Made by a program: the position numbers and the translations under genes. From Desulfopila inferna (lineage in GTDB: Bacteria > Desulfobacterota > Desulfobulbia > Desulfobulbales > Desulfocapsaceae), in assembly GCF_016919005.1 (NCBI RefSeq), contig NZ_JAFFQE010000003.1, positions 496,001-560,000 of the forward strand: 64,000 nt of DNA, in the 5' to 3' direction. Under the pieces are notes generated by a model. It ran no database searches. It saw only the letters and a list, made by a program, of their open reading frames with translations, and had not been told where the DNA came from. This document shows positions 46,121 to 54,893 of the stretch, one piece after another. Within the stretch, counting starts at the first letter, position 1; every line of letters starts with the position of its first letter.

Positions 46121-46168
46121 TCAATGGCTCGAGCACGATATGCACGGGTCATAGGCCCGGGCCAGCAT
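46121..46168 (-). repeat. Direct repeat, right copy, coding end of hydrogenase alpha (attR-like)
   Basis: These are the last 16 codons of the hydrogenase large-subunit gene, MLARAYDPCISCSSH-stop. The copy at 40143 matches in 44 of 48 positions, in the same orientation, 5978 bp away. Confidence 0.85.
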
Positions 46169-47365
46169 TTCCAGCTGCCGGCCGGTACTCTCTTTGTCCA
46201 GGCCCGCAAGAGAAGGTAGCAAGGCATTGAGATCAGCCTCCAGATTTGCCAGATTCTGCGCCGTGGGAATGACCATGTTGGCAGAGGTGCATTTCCCCTT
46301 GTCGTTATATTCATATTCGTGAAAGAGAATACCCCGCGGTGCCTCCACCGCGCCGACGCCGCGACCGGAAATCGGCGTAACTGCCGGGATATCAGCATCT
46401 GCTGGATAATCAGTGCTTAAAAATTGATCGATAAGATCTATGGAGTCTTCGACACAGTGAATCATTTCAACGATCTGCGCCGTTGTATTACTGAATGGAT
46501 TGAAGCAGGGCGTCTTAAGACCCAGTTGCACTGCAGCCTCCTGCGCCCCTGGCGACAACTGATCGGAATTGTTGTTGAACCGCGCCAGGGCGCCTACCAT
46601 ATAACTCTCCTTGTGCCAGCGGGCATATTTGGCGGTTGAATAGGAAACTACCTCTTCCCGGATCTGCTGCCGATACTGTTCAACCGGAACGGTCTTGCCC
46701 TCACTGGAATAGAGATCGCCTTCATAAAAGGCATAATGATGGGGATGACGGAGACTGACATACTCGGTTTCCCGTTCCATTTGCGGTATCCGGCCGCTAA
46801 ACAGGGATACGGTTTTGTGCAGATCGACCAGGCCATTTTCCAGTCTATCACGCAAAGCGGTAAAATCATCCTCGTTGTGTACAAAGGTGAAACCATTGAG
46901 GCGCATGGCCACCGGATGGGTGTGACGACCGGCCACGGTATCACAAAGCGCGTAGCCCAGTTCTTTTAGACGGTTCCCCCGCCGCATGATTTCCGGATCC
47001 GCTTTTGCCAGTTCAAAAATGCTCGCTGCCTTGAAGAAATCGGGCCCCGCCAGAAAATAGAGATGGAGTGCATGGCTGCTTATTATTTCGCCATAACAGG
47101 CCAGGCGACGGAGCAATTGTGTCCTCGGGCTTACCTGGATGGCAAAGGCTTTCTCCGTGGCTTTCAAGGCAGCGCAGGCATGGCTGATTGCGCAGATGCC
47201 GCAAACACGGGAAGCGATATGGGATACCTCCTGATACCCCCGGTTGCGGACCAGCGCTTCGAAGAACCGCGGTGCCTCGGTGACGGCAAAGCGGACCCTG
47301 TTCCCGGATATATCCAGCGTCGCGTGCCCCTCGACACGGGTCAGGGGATTGATGTTAATCTTCAT
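46121..47365 (-). CDS. hydA: [NiFe] hydrogenase alpha (large, catalytic) subunit, group 3b-like
   Basis: The 414-aa protein has the N-terminal nickel motif RVCGICAISHACA (Cys55, Cys58) and the C-terminal motif DPCISCSSH (Cys408, Cys411, His414). The reading frame stops immediately after His414. Most large subunits have about 5-30 further residues that are cleaved by a maturation endopeptidase, so this one appears to be made in mature form. The start MKININPLTRVEGHA overlaps the delta gene by 11 nt. It is the last gene of a beta-gamma-delta-alpha operon of the sulfhydrogenase type, which couples H2 to NADP(H). Its last 16 codons form one of the direct repeats of the adjacent island. Confidence 0.93.
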   Translation of the reverse strand: MKININPLTRVEGHATLDISGNRVRFAVTEAPRFFEALVRNRGYQEVSHIASRVCGICAISHACAALKATEKAFAIQVSPRTQLLRRLACYGEIISSHALHLYFLAGPDFFKAASIFELAKADPEIMRRGNRLKELGYALCDTVAGRHTHPVAMRLNGFTFVHNEDDFTALRDRLENGLVDLHKTVSLFSGRIPQMERETEYVSLRHPHHYAFYEGDLYSSEGKTVPVEQYRQQIREEVVSYSTAKYARWHKESYMVGALARFNNNSDQLSPGAQEAAVQLGLKTPCFNPFSNTTAQIVEMIHCVEDSIDLIDQFLSTDYPADADIPAVTPISGRGVGAVEAPRGILFHEYEYNDKGKCTSANMVIPTAQNLANLEADLNALLPSLAGLDKESTGRQLEMLARAYDPCISCSSH

Positions 47366-48164
47366 ATTGGTAGTCCTTGCGTTCAGCTTTCGGCCAGGTA
47401 TTGTAGGTGCCGAACATTTCGAGGATGTCCGCTTCCGACAAACCATGCGCCGAGATCACCCGCTCCATGATGGGGTGGCGTCCTGCACCATCGGCGCCGA
47501 GTGCCCTGACCGCACCTTCGAGATTGGCGCCGTCCACCAACCCCCGGCAGCCCCGGCAAGCATCACCATAACGGGTACAGATGGCATTGCAGCCGCAACG
47601 TGTCAGCGGTCCGAGACAAACCTGATTCTTTTCATAGACGCATGGATAATCATTCAACTTGCATTCCACGCAAACCGGGGAGTTCGGCGGATCATATTTC
47701 TGCCGGGTCAGGATGGCTTTAAACACCTTGACAAATTCAGGAGCGCTCACCGGGCAGCCGAGTGTCTGATAATCGACATCGACCACCGCGGTGATCGGTC
47801 GTGCCGTGATAATTCCAGCAGGAAATGTTGGATCGCCGTACACCGTTTGTCGTAATGTATCCAGCGGCCAGTCATTACGAATGGCGTTGTGACAGCCGAT
47901 GGTGGCACAGGTACCCAGCGATACCAGGATATCTGCAGTCTCGCGGATTTTTTGTATCCGCTCGATATCCTTCTGCCAGCGGATACTGCCCTCGCAAAAA
48001 GCGATATCGTAGTCATCGGAGGCTCCGGTCATAACCTCACGCCAGTTCACTACCTCCACATGCTCCAGCAGTTCAAAGAGGGTTTCGCCAAGACGGAGAA
48101 CGGCCAGCTGGCATCCTTCGCAACAGGCGAAATCGAAAAACGCGACTCTGGGCTTTGAACTCAT
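47355..48164 (-). CDS. hydD: [NiFe] hydrogenase delta (small) subunit
   Basis: The 269-aa protein has FDFACCEGCQLAVL (Cys14/15/18) for the proximal [4Fe-4S] cluster, plus SLGTCATIGCH, LGCPVSAPEFV and a later Cys-rich region CVECKLNDYPC...CLGPLTRCGC...CRGCRG, sufficient for three clusters as in the F420- and NADP-type hydrogenases. No Tat signal, so cytosolic. It relays electrons from the NiFe site to the gamma and beta subunits. The gene begins 15 nt after the gamma gene and overlaps the alpha gene. Confidence 0.93.
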   Translation of the reverse strand: MSSKPRVAFFDFACCEGCQLAVLRLGETLFELLEHVEVVNWREVMTGASDDYDIAFCEGSIRWQKDIERIQKIRETADILVSLGTCATIGCHNAIRNDWPLDTLRQTVYGDPTFPAGIITARPITAVVDVDYQTLGCPVSAPEFVKVFKAILTRQKYDPPNSPVCVECKLNDYPCVYEKNQVCLGPLTRCGCNAICTRYGDACRGCRGLVDGANLEGAVRALGADGAGRHPIMERVISAHGLSEADILEMFGTYNTWPKAERKDYQYED

Positions 48165-48179
48165 CTAGACCTCACTCCT

Positions 48180-49037
48180 TTAATTATCGGGCAGCGTCGC
48201 CTCAACGGCCTCGCTTCGTGACTTCAACTCCGAATAGGAAAAGACGGGGCCATTCTGACAGACATAAAGATCATTGACCTGGCAATGACCGCATTTGCCT
48301 ACCCCGCACTGAAAACGTCTTTCCAGGGAGAAATAGATGTCTTTCTCTTCTACACCTTTGTTGAGGAAATTTTGGGCGGCAAACCGGAAGACAACGGGAG
48401 GACCGACGACAAAGGCCACGGTATTGTGCGGATCGAAATCGACATCCTTGATTATATCAGGGACAACGCCTACCCTTCCCTGCCAGGAGGCGTCGGGGGT
48501 GTCGACGGTTTCATGAAGCTCTGTCCGTACGTCATCGTGCCAGAGTTGAAGGTCCGCGGCAAACAGCCTCTTTGCCGGAGTTTTTACGCCGTTGGCAATG
48601 ATCAAGCGGCCATAATCAGAGAGATTTTCCCGACAATCGGCAATCACGGAGCGCAGGCAGGCCATGCCGGTACCACCTGCCACGAAGAACAGATCCCGGC
48701 CCAGGACCTGCTCGAGGGGAAAACCATGCCCTAAGGGGCCACGGACGCCGACGCGGTCTCCAGGTTTCAGGCGGTGAAGAGCATTGCTGACCCGGCCCAC
48801 GGCAGAAACACAGATGTCGAAACTATCGCTTTGAGAGGGCGAGGAGCATATGGTAAAGGGAGCCTCGCCGTATCCGAACACCGAAATCTGCACAAACTGT
48901 CCCGCAACAAAGGTCATTTTGCCTTGGGGTGCCGTCAGCGCCAGGATTTTCACGCCCGGAGCTTCATCGATCACATTCAGGACATCGACCTGTTGAGGTA
49001 TATAATCGACAGGTACTTCAAGGCCGGGGACTACCAT
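48180..49037 (-). CDS. hydG: Hydrogenase gamma subunit, FAD/NAD(P)-binding reductase
   Basis: A ferredoxin-NADP reductase fold: APFTICSSPSQSDSFDICV (FAD), LKPGDRVGVRGPLGHGFP, FFVAGGTGMACLRSVI (NAD(P) binding), and the C-terminal [2Fe-2S] motif CGVGKCGHCQVNDLYVCQNG as in dihydroorotate dehydrogenase PyrK and sulfhydrogenase gamma. It transfers electrons between the Fe-S chain and NAD(P)H. The ATG at 49037 overlaps the stop of the beta gene by one base (TGATG), giving translational coupling; a GTG three bases earlier is possible. Confidence 0.92.
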   Translation of the reverse strand: MVVPGLEVPVDYIPQQVDVLNVIDEAPGVKILALTAPQGKMTFVAGQFVQISVFGYGEAPFTICSSPSQSDSFDICVSAVGRVSNALHRLKPGDRVGVRGPLGHGFPLEQVLGRDLFFVAGGTGMACLRSVIADCRENLSDYGRLIIANGVKTPAKRLFAADLQLWHDDVRTELHETVDTPDASWQGRVGVVPDIIKDVDFDPHNTVAFVVGPPVVFRFAAQNFLNKGVEEKDIYFSLERRFQCGVGKCGHCQVNDLYVCQNGPVFSYSELKSRSEAVEATLPDN

Positions 49038-50107
49038 CACCTCTTCTCCTTTGCTCTTTTTATCAAATCATTGCTAACGTCCACGATATTGATGTCTGCA
49101 GTACAGGCTCGGCTGCAACGGCCACAGCCGGTGCAAAACGAGTGACCGAATTGTTTATATAGATAGAGAAACTTGCGATACCATCGGTGTGCCACCCGTT
49201 GACGGCGCTCGCCACGGGTATTGGCCCCTCCTGCCAGCAGGGTGAATTCGAGCAGCTGGCAGGATCCCCAGCTGCGATAGCGCCTGCCGCTTGTCAGATT
49301 GGTGTCCAAGGTGTCTTCCACATCAAAGCAGAAACAGGTCGGACATGTCGTATTGCAGGATCCGCAGCTATAGCAGCGTTGAGCTGTCTGTTCCCAGACC
49401 TCCGTCAAATCCACCGTATCGAGTATTTCGGCGAACTCCTCCGATCCAGCCTGCAGACTGAGAGTAATTGCCGCCTCCTTTTTATGGAGAAATTCCTCGC
49501 CTTCCTGGATATCCCGGGGCTGCGCCGGTTCCGTGCGGATTCCCCGGAGCAGGTCTTTACCTTTTTCTGAATAAATTTCTGCCAGGAACCCGGATGTTAT
49601 CGGAGTTAAAAACAAATCGCAGGCGTCACGACTGCCGGATGTTTCCATGGAGGTGCAGAAGCAATATTGGTCGGGCAGGCAATCTATACCGACAACAGTC
49701 GCCGGGCTGCGGCGTTTCCGCCAGGGTCCGTCGGCGGGAGGATGGGCATAGGCGGTATCGAGCAGACTCAGGGCAGCCAGATCGCAGGGATGCACCCCAA
49801 TCAGAAGAAAAGGTTCCTGATGCTCTTCATTTTTCGGGACAACCGGCCCGGCAGCAGCAAAATTGAATAGTGTCTCTCTGGTTGGGAAAAAGGCTTTTTT
49901 CGGGGGGATGGTGGTAGTTACATACCCACTGGCCAACCGTTCCGCCAATCGCTCCACATCTGCGTCCGCAGGATCTATCCAGTCGAAATAATAGAACCCC
50001 GGCTGATCCTGCCGCGCAAGTGGACCGATAACCGCTTTGCTCCGCAGCCATTGCCGAAGAAGGATCGGCAGATCGTCGAACGCCAATATATGTTTCTGTG
50101 GTTGCAT
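49037..50107 (-). CDS. hydB: Hydrogenase beta subunit, 4Fe-4S dicluster protein
   Basis: The 356-aa protein resembles the anaerobic sulfite reductase A / sulfhydrogenase beta family. FLLIGVHPCDLAALSLLD and GIDCLPDQYCFCTSM lie in the N-terminal domain, and two [4Fe-4S] motifs lie near the C-terminus (CYSCGSCNTTCPTCFCFD and CTGCGRCSRACTADI). It passes electrons to or from NADP(H)- or sulfur-linked sites in the group 3b complex. First gene of the operon. The 223 bp upstream (50108-50330) should hold the promoter; I could not fix one. Confidence 0.92.
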   Translation of the reverse strand: MQPQKHILAFDDLPILLRQWLRSKAVIGPLARQDQPGFYYFDWIDPADADVERLAERLASGYVTTTIPPKKAFFPTRETLFNFAAAGPVVPKNEEHQEPFLLIGVHPCDLAALSLLDTAYAHPPADGPWRKRRSPATVVGIDCLPDQYCFCTSMETSGSRDACDLFLTPITSGFLAEIYSEKGKDLLRGIRTEPAQPRDIQEGEEFLHKKEAAITLSLQAGSEEFAEILDTVDLTEVWEQTAQRCYSCGSCNTTCPTCFCFDVEDTLDTNLTSGRRYRSWGSCQLLEFTLLAGGANTRGERRQRVAHRWYRKFLYLYKQFGHSFCTGCGRCSRACTADINIVDVSNDLIKRAKEKR

Positions 50108-50330
50108 ACGTTTCTTTTTGAGCGCTCAAGTGTGAGCGGTTGAGTTGGAATCAGAAACGTGCCGATCATCAGGCTATTTAAAACGTTAGGTCGCGCTGGC
50201 ATAATGTCAACGGCACAACAGGGTGGCTTCTTTTTGAGGAGACACCTGCCGCGACCTCTGTTGATAAAAACAGTAATAGCAGATTGAAAGATAGTTCAGA
50301 AAAAGAGGCCTGCACTGCACATTCTCTACT

Positions 50331-52106
50331 TTATTCAGGCTCGTATCTTTCACGAATTTCACGGATCTCGCCTCTATGTTCCAAAAATATGGCGACTAGA
50401 GATGGGTCGAAAAAGATGCCGTCATTGCAGCGGATATATTCAACCACCTTATCCTCCGGCCAGGCCTTTTTATACGATCTTTCCGATGATAGTGCGTCGT
50501 AGATATCGGCCAGCATGGTGATTCTGGCGAAGATATCGATCTCGTTCCCTTTCAATCCATTGGGATATCCGTTACCGTCCCATCGTTCATGGTGCTGATA
50601 GGCAATCGAGCGGGCAGAGGCAAGGAGTTTCCGGTTTGAGGTCTGCAGGATGTCCCGGCCTATTGTCGTATGCTTTTTCATTCTTTCGAACTCTTTGTCC
50701 GTCAATTTCTTGTGCTTATGGAGGATGCGCTCTGAGACCCCTATTTTGCCGACATCATGTAGCGGAGAAGCTGCCTCCAGAATTTCCAGTTCCTCTTCAG
50801 ACAGGCCCGCCATTTCCCCAAGAAAACGTGAAATTTTTGCTACACGTTTGACATGATTTCCTGTTTCCTTCGAATGGTTCTCGATTACCTCCCCCAGAAT
50901 AGTTACCAATTCGCGCTGAGTTTCGATGATTTCCCTGTTGAGATCAATTATAGCACGATCTCTTTTATTTATGTTGAGTTGTTTGATACGATTTTGCAGG
51001 AGCAGCAGCAAAAATACGGTGAGCACACTAATTATAAGCACGGCAGGAATGAGAATCTGCTTATGGGTCGCATAGAACGACGGAGGCTTATGCAGAAACT
51101 CCACCTCATCAGGAAGACGCTCCAGCGGGATCTGCAGCAACTTCAGAACGTTGTAGTCGTACAAATTCCTGAAAGACGAGGATGGCTCCACAAACATGGA
51201 CCCATCCCTGATTCCTTCCAATAAAGCAATAAGAGACTGTGCGGCCTTCTCCCCCTGCCTGAAGCCAGAGAGAACACGGCCTCCCACCAGGCCTTCGCCA
51301 ATCTGGAATTGCCAGGAGCCATAGATCGGTATACCGGTTCTGCGGGCGAGAAAGGTTGCCACATACCCCTGCCTGAATGATCTGCCCGTTCCATCGCTGA
51401 CATAAGGCAGCAGATAGATGAAGTCATCAGCATCAATTGTGGCGACATGGGACAGCAACTCTTCAAAGGCCATGGGCGAAACGATATTAATTTCAATATC
51501 CGCCGACAACTGGGGTAAGAGTTCCACAACTTCTTCAAGAAGCGCATAACCGGTAGTGGAAGAATCATAGATTACATAGGCGTTTTTCGCTTCGGGATTC
51601 TGTCGCATAGCCTGCCTCAGGGTTTCGGCATGATCGGCTTTTTCGATTATCACGCTCGAAGCAATTGTGTTTGGCACAACCGAATCAACACCGTTTATTC
51701 CTGTTGCTACGAAAGTAGCTGAAGGAAAAAGCGTTTTTCCATATTTTTCTATAAAATTCAAAGCATTATTGTCGGACACGATAACTCCGTCAAAATGCAC
51801 TATCTGATATTTTGTTAAATAAAGTTCAGCCAGCTCCTGTAGATATTGTTCATCAAAGATATTTTTGCTGTCCATGTATTCGACGCGTACGGTATTGGTC
51901 CAGTCAAGGCTCCTGAGCACGGTCATGATGCCTTTGTTGACCTCAACGGTCCAGCCATAATCAGGACCATAGGAGTGAAGAACAAGAATCGACGTATTCC
52001 TGAGGGAGGAAAACTCGGGAGGCCGATCCACTGGATATCCCTGATGAAATGGTTGGGATACCGCAATGACCAGAAGGACTGTAAGGATGAATATTTTTAC
52101 AGACAT
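50331..52106 (-). CDS. HD-GYP phosphodiesterase with periplasmic ABC_sub_bind-type sensor
   Basis: Residues 1-20 are a signal anchor. Residues about 35-320 resemble the ABC substrate-binding domain (TSILVLHSYGPDYGWTVEVN, ...IPIYGSWQFQIGEGLVGG). A transmembrane helix lies at about 350-370, then a coiled coil, then an HD-GYP domain with the HD motif ASPLHDVGKIG, YQHHERWDGNGYPNGL (GYP) and ADIYDALSSERSYKKAW. All metal-ligand positions of the HD and GYP motifs that I can check are present, so c-di-GMP hydrolysis is likely. Extracellular ligand unknown. It lies next to the hydrogenase operon but is a separate unit. Confidence 0.9.
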   Translation of the reverse strand: MSVKIFILTVLLVIAVSQPFHQGYPVDRPPEFSSLRNTSILVLHSYGPDYGWTVEVNKGIMTVLRSLDWTNTVRVEYMDSKNIFDEQYLQELAELYLTKYQIVHFDGVIVSDNNALNFIEKYGKTLFPSATFVATGINGVDSVVPNTIASSVIIEKADHAETLRQAMRQNPEAKNAYVIYDSSTTGYALLEEVVELLPQLSADIEINIVSPMAFEELLSHVATIDADDFIYLLPYVSDGTGRSFRQGYVATFLARRTGIPIYGSWQFQIGEGLVGGRVLSGFRQGEKAAQSLIALLEGIRDGSMFVEPSSSFRNLYDYNVLKLLQIPLERLPDEVEFLHKPPSFYATHKQILIPAVLIISVLTVFLLLLLQNRIKQLNINKRDRAIIDLNREIIETQRELVTILGEVIENHSKETGNHVKRVAKISRFLGEMAGLSEEELEILEAASPLHDVGKIGVSERILHKHKKLTDKEFERMKKHTTIGRDILQTSNRKLLASARSIAYQHHERWDGNGYPNGLKGNEIDIFARITMLADIYDALSSERSYKKAWPEDKVVEYIRCNDGIFFDPSLVAIFLEHRGEIREIRERYEPE

Positions 52107-52188
52107 GGACGTACCCCGAAATCCGACACTTCTAGGTATAGCTGGCCATCTGAGTCTGAGAGCTGCGTGGATACTTTTTACGAATCCG

Positions 52189-52719
52189 TCATATCTTACT
52201 GATTACTACAGAGGCAAGCTCTTTCGATTTTTTCAGGTTTCTCTCATCATCGCCTGTGGCAACCATAACTGTGAAATATGAATCTTTATAGAAAACATGC
52301 AGACCGGCACCCAATTTTAATCCAGACCCTCCCCAGTAGGCCTTTTCTCCGACCCCTGAAATTTCCTGCAGGTTATCAAGAAAGCTCATATTGTTTTCGA
52401 ACATGGCGGAAGCAGTGAAGCCAGCACCGGAAATTTTGGCCCAGGATGAGCGAAACATCTGCAGTTGCGCAAAACGAACAGCCATATCCGCGGGGATATC
52501 AAAAAAACAGATATTCTGCCCCATTGGATTTTCAGACTGTGCCTCCACTTCAGCAACTTCGGAGCCCATCACCCTTACCACTTCATTTTTACTCAGATAA
52601 TCACAGGCATGATTGCCCTCACCAATTGCAGATATCGGTGACAGCGCCAATACACTTCCTGATAAAAGAATAGCAGAAATGCTCATCCTCAATTTCACCC
52701 GCAGAAAAATGGCGCTCAT
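52189..52719 (-). CDS. Exported protein of unknown function, 176 aa
   Basis: A signal peptide (residues 1-34, MSISAILLSGSVLALSP in its core) is followed by a mature part with CDYLSKNEVVRVMGSEVAEV and GVGEKAYWGGSGLKLG...FVAT-type segments. It resembles DUF3558-like small exported proteins, but I am not certain. GGAGG lies about 7 nt before the ATG. Downstream of it is the HD-GYP gene on the same strand after about 80 bp, so they may be one unit. Confidence 0.7.
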   Translation of the reverse strand: MSAIFLRVKLRMSISAILLSGSVLALSPISAIGEGNHACDYLSKNEVVRVMGSEVAEVEAQSENPMGQNICFFDIPADMAVRFAQLQMFRSSWAKISGAGFTASAMFENNMSFLDNLQEISGVGEKAYWGGSGLKLGAGLHVFYKDSYFTVMVATGDDERNLKKSKELASVVISKI

Positions 52720-52747
52720 GGTGATTCCTCCAGGAGTTCATATAGGC

Positions 52748-52771
52748 TAGCCCAGCGGAGCTGGATAAGAA
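52748..52771 (+). repeat. Dispersed hairpin repeat, copy C (first half only)
   Basis: TAGCCCAGCGGAGCTGGATA followed by AGAA matches the first block of copies A and B, including a CCAG/CTGG stem. The second half (ACCT...AGGT) is not conserved. Confidence 0.4.
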
Positions 52772-52961
52772 GTTTAGCAGTATCAAACGCTGCAAAAAAT
52801 CGGCATCACAAGTTCTTGACAGGCTTTTGAAATGCTGCATGTATAGTTTATATATATCGCTTATCTCCTCCGGGAACAAGAATCACTTTAAGCAACAGAC
52901 GGGAAGGAGCCCACCCCACTGCCGGGATGAGAAGGCAGTGCAAACCGGACCTCCGTATCCG

Positions 52962-53621
52962 TCAAAACTGATAATGTTCCAGTAAAATGTCTGCTGTCTT
53001 CGCATTGAGATGAGAGAAATCGTAGATAAGCTCTTCCCTCCGCTTTCCGGCATCGTCGATAAGATGTCTGTAGATATCTATAAACGGTATCTTACCCGCA
53101 TCGCAATATTGCCTGAGCTGCCGGTTAAGCAGCAGCGTGTATTTCTGCCGTTCGGCAAAAGCGGTGATAAACGGGTAGGTCAGCTTTTTTTTCCAGCCTT
53201 CGAACTGCAGACCTCGAAAATCACCGGTAGGGACCACATTAAATACATGAACATCATGTCCCTGATTCCTCAGTTGCCGCACATACTCGGTGTACCTTTT
53301 CGCGGTTCTCCCGATAAGGGATTCGATCGGAGTTCCCGTGCGTATATGCTGGTGTTTGATATGGATGCGAACATCAACTTCACCGAAGCAAAAGATCAGG
53401 TGTTTGTCCATCAAGGGCGAGAGGATCTTTTGGACTCTTCTGTCGTGGTCTGCAAGCTTGAAGGCGGTTTTGCCATCGAGTCTGTTACGGCCATGATAGA
53501 AAGTTGAATCTGCAATTCTATTATGGTTCTCAAAACATCGCAGAGAATGGCTGTCTCCGACGGCAACAATTTCCCGTTCATCCGCTCGAGCATTTTTATA
53601 TCTGGTTTTATCAGCTATCAT
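52962..53621 (-). CDS. SGNH/GDSL-like hydrolase, 219 aa
   Basis: The block I GDSHS motif (VAVGDSHSLRCF, residues about 21-26) and a late DFSHLN (about 205) supply the nucleophile Ser and the Asp-His pair; FCFGEVDVR takes the position of block III. No signal peptide, so it is probably a cytosolic or surface-polysaccharide-modifying esterase; the related family acts on acylated sugars. It is divergent from the polyketide synthase gene at 53847. The start is uncertain by a few codons. Confidence 0.7.
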   Translation of the reverse strand: MIADKTRYKNARADEREIVAVGDSHSLRCFENHNRIADSTFYHGRNRLDGKTAFKLADHDRRVQKILSPLMDKHLIFCFGEVDVRIHIKHQHIRTGTPIESLIGRTAKRYTEYVRQLRNQGHDVHVFNVVPTGDFRGLQFEGWKKKLTYPFITAFAERQKYTLLLNRQLRQYCDAGKIPFIDIYRHLIDDAGKRREELIYDFSHLNAKTADILLEHYQF

Positions 53622-53846
53622 TGCCTATGGATATGTTGGAAATATCTTCTCCCAGACATTTCCGTTTCATCTGTCAGCAGGTTTCATGATACAATTATAG
53701 CAGAACCCGGTGATATGTTCGAGTCGTTACTTTTCAGGCGCCAAGCGCCAAAAACACATCCCGCTTTTCATTTTTTTTCGGCGAATATAGTTTTCTTCGA
53801 GAATTTCCCATTCTGGGGAGAGTCAGATTCCAGAAGATTGGATCGT

Positions 53847-54893
53847 ATGAAAAATATCCGCATTCAGGGTGTTGGCACGGCGGTGCCGGAGCATGTCTGT
53901 GATCAGGAGCATGTGCGGCAGGTGGTCAGGGGACTATTTTCAGGAAGTGTCAAAAGTCTGGATCGTCTTCTGCGTGTATTCGATCATCTTCATATATCTC
54001 AGCGCCATCTTGTCAGGGAACCGCAGTGGTATGCAGAACATCACACCTTCAGTGAAACCAACAGTGTTTATGCTGAAACAGCGACTATACTCTCCCGTCA
54101 AGCCGGCATAAAGGCACTGGAACGGGCCGGAGTTGAGGCAAAGGCCCTCGGAGGAATAGTGGTGGCCTCAAGCACCGGGCTGATGACGCCCAGCCTCGAT
54201 GCCGTCCTGATGCAGGAAATCGGCTTAGCTCCTGAAGCCCTCCGCCTCCCTCTCTTTGGTCTCGGCTGCGCCGGCGGAGTATCGGGACTGGCCAGAGCCG
54301 CCGAAATCAGCTCGGTAATATCGGCGCCCATTCTCTTTATTGCCGTGGAAATTTCCAGCGTTACCTTCCAGCGAAACGATCTTTCCAAAGCCAATCTGAT
54401 AGGAACCTCGCTCTTTGCCGATGGAGCCGCTGCCGTAGTTGTCGGAGAGGAAGGAGAAGGCCTTGAGATTGCGGGCTCTTTTCACCGCCTGTTTGATAAT
54501 ACCAGGGATATCATGGGCTGGGATTTTACCGATACGGGAATGAAGGTATTATTTTCCCGCAGCATCCCTGCCTTTGTTCGAGAACATATTCCAGCCGCCA
54601 TAGAGGCTGCCTGCCGCAAGTGGGATATCTCACCGGCAGAAATTGTTTCCTTTGTCACACATCCGGGAGGGGCCAAAGTCCTGGAGGCATTTTCGGAAGT
54701 GATCGGCAGACCGGCAGAATATCTTGCCGCTTCCTACAGGGTTCTCCGCGACTACGGCAACATGTCGTCCCCCACCGTCCTTTTCGTTCTCGACGACATG
54801 CTGACTAACGGCGGCGTCAAACCCGGCCTTACACTGATGTCCGCCCTGGGCCCGGGCTTCAGTTACGATCAGCTTTTGCTGAAGAAGATATGA
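53847..54893 (+). CDS. Type III polyketide synthase (chalcone synthase-like), 348 aa
   Basis: A thiolase-fold protein with the catalytic triad of type III polyketide synthases: Cys141 in LFGLGCAGGVSG, His272 in VTHPGGAK and Asn305 in DYGNMSSP. It condenses acyl-CoA starters with malonyl-CoA, making alkylpyrones or alkylresorcinols in bacteria. The start MKNIRIQGVGTAVPEH is set by homology; an earlier in-frame region is unlike the family. The stop overlaps the start of an ICMT-type methyltransferase gene. This pair matches the bpsA/bpsB arrangement of Bacillus, in which the partner O-methylates alkylpyrones. Confidence 0.92.
   Translation: MKNIRIQGVGTAVPEHVCDQEHVRQVVRGLFSGSVKSLDRLLRVFDHLHISQRHLVREPQWYAEHHTFSETNSVYAETATILSRQAGIKALERAGVEAKALGGIVVASSTGLMTPSLDAVLMQEIGLAPEALRLPLFGLGCAGGVSGLARAAEISSVISAPILFIAVEISSVTFQRNDLSKANLIGTSLFADGAAAVVVGEEGEGLEIAGSFHRLFDNTRDIMGWDFTDTGMKVLFSRSIPAFVREHIPAAIEAACRKWDISPAEIVSFVTHPGGAKVLEAFSEVIGRPAEYLAASYRVLRDYGNMSSPTVLFVLDDMLTNGGVKPGLTLMSALGPGFSYDQLLLKKI

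Larger units (their letters stand above)
40143..46168. mobile_element. Probable genomic island bounded by 48-bp direct repeats
   Basis: The two copies of a 48-bp sequence (40143-40190 and 46121-46168, 44 identical bases, same orientation) bound about 6 kb. The right copy is the coding 3' end of the hydrogenase alpha subunit. A tyrosine-recombinase remnant ends 58 bp from it and reads towards it. This is the arrangement of elements that integrate by site-specific recombination into the 3' end of a conserved gene (attL/attR). Contents: a deacetylase-family gene, an ATP-grasp/P1 peptidase fusion, NnrU, a RAYT fragment, pterin dehydratase, a beta-helix remnant and the recombinase remnant. The left half is more A+T-rich than flanking genes. 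The element can no longer excise by itself. Confidence 0.6.

Noticed and set aside
53523-53846. N-terminal extension of the polyketide synthase frame
   Set aside because: The extension crosses the start of the divergent SGNH gene and has no similarity to the family; homologues start near 53847.
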